Shown: positions 1-2,727 of the stretch, piece after piece | Layout of the letters: each line of letters begins with the position of its first letter | Numbering within the stretch: the first letter of the stretch is position 1 | Assembly (NCBI GenBank): GCA_007126415.1 | Contig: SLBH01000355.1 | Span: 1 to 5,482, forward strand | Length of the DNA: 5,482 nucleotides | Direction: 5' to 3' | DNA from: Spirochaetales bacterium | Lineage (GTDB): Bacteria; Spirochaetota; Spirochaetia; DSM-27196; SLAA01 | Translations under genes and position numbers: made by a program | The notes under the pieces: generated by a model | Databases searched by the model: none | Seen by the model: the letters and a program-made list of their open reading frames with translations, nothing else | Told to the model about the DNA's origin: nothing

Positions 1-155
1 AGCACCGTAAACTTATTGATACGCGTAGGCAGCGGAATGGGCCCCGCAACCGTGGCACCCGATTTGTGCACCGTATCAACAATCGATCGAGCGCTTTGAT
101 CTATCAGCTCAACGTCGAATCCGCGCAGGCGCACTCGAATCTTGTTGCTCGCCAT
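1..155 (-). CDS. rpsJ: 30S ribosomal protein S10, N-terminal half (cut by window edge)
   Basis: S10 is a small-subunit protein of the 30S head; as NusE it also joins NusB in transcription antitermination. Only the first 51 codons are visible before the left edge, about half of the usual ~102 residues. The translation begins MASNKIRVRLRGFDVELID and continues with SARSIVDTVHKSGATVAGPIPLPT, which is the typical S10 N-terminus: the first beta strand, the helix, and the GPIPLPT turn leading to the ribosome-binding loop. The ATG is set by a GGAGG four bases upstream and by the family's usual start. The gene lies 59 nt downstream of tuf and is normally first in the S10 operon (rplC, rplD and others would follow outside the window). 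A terminator-like hairpin just upstream may limit read-through from tuf. No oddity is seen in the visible coding part. Confidence 0.96.
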   Translation of the reverse strand, partial: MASNKIRVRLRGFDVELIDQSARSIVDTVHKSGATVAGPIPLPTRINKFTV

Positions 156-159
156 CGTT

Positions 160-164
160 CCTCC
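160..164 (-). promoter_or_regulatory. rpsJ Shine-Dalgarno site abutting a T-run
   Basis: GGAGG on the minus strand lies four bases before the rpsJ ATG. Directly upstream, with no gap, is the TTTTT run (165-169) of a terminator-like hairpin. If the hairpin terminates, the transcript ends exactly where the rpsJ ribosome site begins. Confidence 0.8.
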
Positions 165-202
165 AAAAAGGCGGCGCCCAGCCACAAGAGGCAGGGCCCG
201 CC
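165..202 (-). terminator. Terminator-like hairpin with T5 run between tuf and rpsJ (possible attenuator)
   Basis: On the minus strand GGCGG (198-202) pairs with CCGCC (170-174). After a small 1x2 internal loop CCC pairs with GGG (194-196 with 177-179). After a T-T mismatch GCC pairs with GGC (190-192 with 181-183), closing a six-base loop. Five T residues (165-169) follow the stem at once, as in a Rho-independent terminator, though the run is short. The element starts 12 nt after the tuf stop and ends at the rpsJ Shine-Dalgarno site. I see no separate promoter for rpsJ inside the 59-nt gap, so partial termination with read-through into the S10 operon is the likely behaviour. That efficiency is an inference. 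Confidence 0.6.
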
Positions 203-214
203 GTCTCCGGTTCT

Positions 215-1405
215 TTAGTCGACAATATCGATGACCTGACCGCTTGCAACGGTCCGGCCACCCTCACGGATGGCGAAGCGCAGTCCCTTCTCCATCGCGA
301 TTGGGTGAATCAACTCCGCTTCGATCTCGGTGTTGTCACCCGGCATCACCATCTCTTTACCCTCCGGCAGCGTTACGCTACCGGTGATATCGGTGGTGCG
401 GAAGTAAAACTGCGGACGATAACCGGTGAAGAACGGCGAATGGCGCCCCCCTTCTTCCTTGCTCAGGCAGTAGATCGTACCCTTGAACTTAACGTGCGGC
501 GTGATCGAGCCCGGCTTAGCGAGAACCTGACCACGCTGCACCTCGTTTTTGTCGACGCCTCGCAACAACGCACCAATGTTGTCACCGGCCTCGCCCTGGT
601 CCAGGAGTTTATTGAACATCTCAACGCCGGTACACGTGGTCTGCTGAGTATCGCGAATACCGACAATCTCGATCTTGTCGTTGACCTTCAACACACCGCG
701 CTCGATGCGTCCGGTGACGACCGTGCCGCGGCCTTGAATCGAGAAAATATCCTCGATCGGCATCAAGAAGTCTTGGTCGACGGCGCGCTCGGGGAGCGGG
801 AAGTAGTCGTCCATCGCGGCGAGAAGATCGGTAACGCACTTAATCTTCTCGTCGTCGTCCGGGTTCATCATGGCATCGTATGCGCTGCCGCGGACCACCG
901 GAATATCGTCGCCCGGAAAGTCGTAGGAGTTGAGGATGTCGCGCATCTCTTCCTCAACGAGATCTATCAAGTCGGGGTCGTCAACCTGATCGGTCTTGTT
1001 AATGAACACGATCAACGCCGGAACGCCAACCTGTCGCGCCAACAAGATATGCTCCTTGGTTTGCGACATCGGACCGTCGGTAGCGGAAACAACGATCACC
1101 GCACCGTCCATCTGCGCCGCGCCGGTAATCATGTTCTTGATATAGTCGGCGTGGCCGGGGCAGTCAACGTGAGCGTAATGCCGATTCGGCGTCTCGTACT
1201 CAACATGCCGGGTGTTAATCGTGATACCGCGCGCCTTCTCTTCCGGTGCGTTGTCGATATCTTCATACTTCATCACCTTACCGCCGGTCGTCTTCGCCGA
1301 CAGCATTGTTATGGCCGCGGTCAACGTCGTCTTGCCGTGGTCAACGTGACCGATCGTGCCGACGTTAATATGCGGTTTACTTCTCTGAAATTTTGCCTTC
1401 GCCAT
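215..1405 (-). CDS. tuf: Translation elongation factor Tu (EF-Tu)
   Basis: EF-Tu is the cytoplasmic GTPase that delivers aminoacyl-tRNA to the ribosomal A site. The 396-residue product is full length for the family. The GTPase domain (about 1-200) shows G1 GHVDHGKT (19-26), G2 RGITI (59-63, switch I Thr62), G3 DCPGH (81-85, with catalytic His85), G4 NKTD (136-139) and G5 GSA (173-175). Beta-barrel domains 2 (about 210-300, containing GRGTVVTGRIERG) and 3 (about 303-396, containing GGRHSPFF and GYRPQFYFRTTD) follow. An acidic segment after G5 (about 176-190) resembles spirochaetal EF-Tu. Residue 114 is Ser in DGPMSQTKEH, where Pro is usual. The start is supported by AAGGAGG five bases upstream. 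fusA is absent upstream, where rpsG lies 359 nt away. A near-consensus promoter and a ~160-nt leader suggest independent transcription. rpsJ follows after 59 nt. Confidence 0.99.
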   Translation of the reverse strand: MAKAKFQRSKPHINVGTIGHVDHGKTTLTAAITMLSAKTTGGKVMKYEDIDNAPEEKARGITINTRHVEYETPNRHYAHVDCPGHADYIKNMITGAAQMDGAVIVVSATDGPMSQTKEHILLARQVGVPALIVFINKTDQVDDPDLIDLVEEEMRDILNSYDFPGDDIPVVRGSAYDAMMNPDDDEKIKCVTDLLAAMDDYFPLPERAVDQDFLMPIEDIFSIQGRGTVVTGRIERGVLKVNDKIEIVGIRDTQQTTCTGVEMFNKLLDQGEAGDNIGALLRGVDKNEVQRGQVLAKPGSITPHVKFKGTIYCLSKEEGGRHSPFFTGYRPQFYFRTTDITGSVTLPEGKEMVMPGDNTEIEAELIHPIAMEKGLRFAIREGGRTVASGQVIDIVD

Positions 1406-1410
1406 TACGT

Positions 1411-1417
1411 CCTCCTT
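1411..1417 (-). promoter_or_regulatory. Strong Shine-Dalgarno site of tuf
   Basis: AAGGAGG on the minus strand is a full anti-16S match, five bases before the tuf ATG. It is the strongest ribosome site in the window, as expected for one of the most abundant cell proteins. It also fixes the tuf start codon. Confidence 0.9.
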
Positions 1418-1457
1418 GCGGTATCGTAACTACAGTACATCAGAAATAAATATGTGG

Positions 1458-1556
1458 GCTGCTACGGACTGCCCGTGCGGCAACCTGCCGGCACGCGGAT
1501 CAGTTGCACCATGCGTATATTGTTAGCAGCGATGCTTCACGCAACTCGCCGCTGCT
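1458..1556 (-). promoter_or_regulatory. Structured tuf 5' leader with alternative stems
   Basis: Three elements can be read on the minus strand. Stem A pairs AGCAGCG (1550-1556) with CGCTGCT (1525-1531), seven perfect base pairs. Stem B is a GC-rich hairpin: CGTGC (1491-1495) and GGCA (1486-1489) pair with TGCC (1479-1482) and GCACG (1474-1478) around a three-base loop, with one bulged C. Stem C pairs GCTGCTA (1524-1530) with TAGCAGC (1458-1464), also seven base pairs, and would enclose stem B. Stems A and C share the same strand at 1525-1530, so they exclude each other. No T-run follows stem B, so it is not a standard terminator. A regulatory role is inferred; no known leader family was recognised. 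Confidence 0.45.
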
Positions 1557-1570
1557 GTGTGGGAAACCGG

Positions 1571-1599
1571 AGTGTAGATAGGATCAGCCTCTTTGTCAA
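1571..1599 (-). promoter_or_regulatory. Sigma-70-type promoter of tuf
   Basis: A perfect -35 box TTGACA (1594-1599) and a -10 box TACACT (1571-1576, four of six consensus bases) are separated by 17 bases. The expected transcription start is near 1564, which gives a tuf leader of about 160 nt. The bases just after the -10 box are GC-rich (CCGG). In other bacteria such a discriminator is typical of promoters under growth-rate or stringent control. The position in a long non-coding gap directly before tuf makes a chance match unlikely. Confidence 0.8.
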
Positions 1600-1607
1600 G
1601 GACTGAA

Positions 1608-1672
1608 GATAAGTGTGGGCTTTATCACGAATTGATACGGCTACGAGCGTACTCGCAACCAGCCACCTTATC
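1608..1672 (-). repeat. Composite inverted repeat upstream of the tuf promoter
   Basis: On the minus strand GATAAGGTGGCT (1661-1672) can pair with AGCCCACACTTATC (1608-1621): 12 base pairs interrupted by two single-base bulges. Directly inside the first arm lies a second hairpin in which 1652-1660 pairs with 1639-1647, nine continuous pairs including two G-T wobbles, around a TACG loop. The element ends nine bases before the tuf -35 box. No T-run follows, so it is not a standard Rho-independent terminator. It could shape the 3' end of rpsL-rpsG read-through RNA or act as a DNA site. The pairing is seen in the sequence; any function is inferred. Confidence 0.4.
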
Positions 1673-1742
1673 ACCCCGTATCTCCGACAACAGCGATACA
1701 ATTTGGATGATCGGTTTGGCGTCACGTTACTTCGCCGGCGAC

Positions 1743-1761
1743 CTCAGGCAGACAGCCTGAA
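1743..1761 (-). other. Hairpin directly after the rpsG stop codon
   Basis: TTCAGGC (1755-1761) pairs with GCCTGAG (1743-1749) around a five-base loop: six Watson-Crick pairs plus a terminal wobble. It starts three bases after the rpsG stop. No T-run follows, so a role as Rho-independent terminator is doubtful. A 3'-end stabiliser of the rpsL-rpsG mRNA or a weak pause is possible. Confidence 0.4.
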
Positions 1762-1764
1762 CGG

Positions 1765-2235
1765 TTACCAGCGATAGTGCGCGAACGCTTTATTGGCCTC
1801 CGCCATCCTGTGCGTGTCCTCCTTCTTCTTGAACGCCGCACCCGCTCCGTTGAAGGCATCCACGAGCTCGGCTCTCAGCTTATCGCTCATTGAGCGCCCG
1901 GCTCGGTCTCGCGCGGCTTTGATCAACCAGCGCATCGCCAGCGCTTCGCGACGCGAATCGCGAACCTCCACCGGCACCTGGTACGTAGACCCGCCCACTC
2001 GGCGGCTCTTGACCTCAACCATCGGCTTGACGTTGTCGATCGCCTTCAAGAACACCTCGATCGCCTCATTCCCGGTTTTCTCCTGTACGCCGCCTAATGC
2101 GTCGTACACAATGCGTTCCGCGACCGATTTTTTTCCATCCCACATCATCCGCACCACAAACTTCGAAAGTGTCTTGCTTCCGTAACGTGGGTCGGGAAGC
2201 ATAGCGCGATGCGGCGCAACTCGTCGTCTTGGCAT
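1765..2235 (-). CDS. rpsG: 30S ribosomal protein S7
   Basis: S7 is the primary assembly protein of the 30S head, binds the 3' major domain of 16S rRNA, and lies at the E site near the mRNA exit. The 156-residue product matches the common family length and starts MPRRRVAPHR. Family hallmarks are visible: LPDPRYGS (about 14-21), DGKKSVAERIVYDAL (about 33-47), VEVKSRRVGGSTYQVPVEVR (about 73-92), ALAMRWL (98-104), and the C-terminal KKKEDTHRMAEANKAFAHYRW. A GGAG lies ten bases before the ATG, a slightly long spacing, but the start agrees with the family. rpsL ends 26 nt upstream, so the two genes are surely co-transcribed and perhaps translationally linked. In E. coli S7 represses this operon through a longer rpsL-rpsG spacer; the short gap here leaves little room for that site. 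Confidence 0.98.
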   Translation of the reverse strand: MPRRRVAPHRAMLPDPRYGSKTLSKFVVRMMWDGKKSVAERIVYDALGGVQEKTGNEAIEVFLKAIDNVKPMVEVKSRRVGGSTYQVPVEVRDSRREALAMRWLIKAARDRAGRSMSDKLRAELVDAFNGAGAAFKKKEDTHRMAEANKAFAHYRW

Positions 2236-2245
2236 AGCTCAAGCT

Positions 2246-2249
2246 CTCC
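2246..2249 (-). promoter_or_regulatory. rpsG Shine-Dalgarno site, wide spacing
   Basis: GGAG on the minus strand lies ten bases before the rpsG ATG inside the 26-nt rpsL-rpsG gap. It is the only purine-rich match in that gap at a usable distance. The moderate strength fits coupling to translation of rpsL just upstream. Confidence 0.55.
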
Positions 2250-2261
2250 AGTAATACAAAG

Positions 2262-2636
2262 TTAGGCTTTCGGGCGCTTGGTGCCGTACTTCGACCGCGC
2301 CTTCCGACGGTCGTCGACCCCGAGAGTGTCCTTGGCACCACGCACGATGTGGTAGCGAACACCCGGCAAGTCTTTCACACGCCCACCGCGCAGCAACACA
2401 ACCGAATGCTCCTGAAGGTTGTGCCCGATACCCGGAATATAGGCGGTAGCCTCAATACCGTTGGTCAACCGCACACGCGCAACCTTACGAAGAGCCGAGT
2501 TCGGCTTCTTGGGAGTAATGGTCATCACACGCGTGCATACGCCCCGCCGCTGCGGACAGGACTGCAATGCGGGCGACTTGGTCTTGCGCGTTATCGTCTT
2601 GCGCCCTTTTCTAATTAACTGATTAACTGTTGGCAT
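2262..2636 (-). CDS. rpsL: 30S ribosomal protein S12
   Basis: S12 sits at the decoding centre of the 30S subunit and controls accuracy of codon reading. The 124-residue product equals the E. coli length. It begins MPTVNQLIRKGRK and contains SCPQRRGVCTRV (26-37), TPKKPNSALRKVARVRLTNG (41-60), GHNLQEHSVVLLRGGRVKDLPGVRYHIVRG (71-100) and the C-terminal RRKARSKYGTKRPKA. Lys43, Lys88 and Pro91, the sites where streptomycin-resistance changes occur in E. coli, are all of the wild type. Asp89, the beta-methylthiolated residue in E. coli, is present. The first codons are unusually A/T-rich for this window. The ribosome site is 15 bases away, but conservation of the N-terminus supports this ATG. A promoter candidate overlaps the end of rpoC, and rpsG follows after 26 nt. 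Confidence 0.98.
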   Translation of the reverse strand: MPTVNQLIRKGRKTITRKTKSPALQSCPQRRGVCTRVMTITPKKPNSALRKVARVRLTNGIEATAYIPGIGHNLQEHSVVLLRGGRVKDLPGVRYHIVRGAKDTLGVDDRRKARSKYGTKRPKA

Positions 2637-2651
2637 AATAGTTAGTTACAA

Positions 2652-2656
2652 CTCCT
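2652..2656 (-). promoter_or_regulatory. Distant Shine-Dalgarno candidate of rpsL
   Basis: AGGAG on the minus strand is the only good anti-16S match before rpsL, but it ends 15 bases before the ATG, well beyond the usual 5-10. No in-frame start lies closer to it, and the protein N-terminus agrees with the family, so the ATG is not in doubt. Short pairing across the start (TAACT with AGTTA) might shorten the effective distance; this is speculative. Confidence 0.45.
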
Positions 2657-2698
2657 AGTCCGTTCGCTCGTTGATCTCTACTCGGGTTGTGAGTCCGC

Positions 2699-2727
2699 AC
2701 TTTAGCAATCCGCTCGGAAAAAGTCAA
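2699..2727 (-). promoter_or_regulatory. Candidate sigma-70 promoter for rpsL-rpsG, overlapping the rpoC stop
   Basis: TTGACT (2722-2727, five of six -35 consensus bases) and TAAAGT (2699-2704, four of six -10 bases) are separated by 17 bases. The TGA stop of rpoC is part of the -35 box. A start near 2692 would give an rpsL leader of about 55 nt. The discriminator after the -10 box is GC-rich (GCGGAC), as at the tuf promoter. The boxes are less perfect than those of tuf, so a chance match is possible. Confidence 0.5.

Larger units (their letters stand above)
1406..1764 (-). other. Non-coding rpsG-tuf gap in the place where fusA often sits
   Basis: This 359-nt stretch has no credible protein gene, no tRNA and no recognisable fusA remnant in any frame. 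In transcription order it holds a hairpin directly after rpsG, a composite inverted repeat, the tuf promoter, and a structured ~160-nt tuf leader ending in the tuf ribosome site. The last part before the Shine-Dalgarno site (about 1441-1455) is A/T-rich and probably unstructured, which would favour ribosome loading. Confidence 0.75.

Noticed and set aside
305..1429. Long plus-strand open frame (374 codons) antisense to nearly all of tuf
   Set aside because: It is the shadow of a highly biased, conserved gene. It has no recognisable domain, shows low-complexity Arg/Val/Leu content, and has no clear promoter or ribosome site.
1462..1512. A 16-residue ATG frame (MVQLIRVPAGCRTGSP) in the tuf leader as a possible leader peptide
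   Set aside because: No Shine-Dalgarno sequence precedes it, no amino-acid run suggests attenuation, and it overlaps the GC-rich stem that better explains the sequence.
1537..1725. Minus-strand open frame of 62 codons in the rpsG-tuf gap
   Set aside because: It runs across the tuf promoter and the inverted repeat, has no good ribosome site, and resembles no protein known to me; it is not a fusA remnant.
1577..1764. A tRNA gene or fusA fragment between rpsG and tuf
   Set aside because: No T-loop GTTC-type motif or cloverleaf arrangement was found, and no frame shows EF-G motifs.
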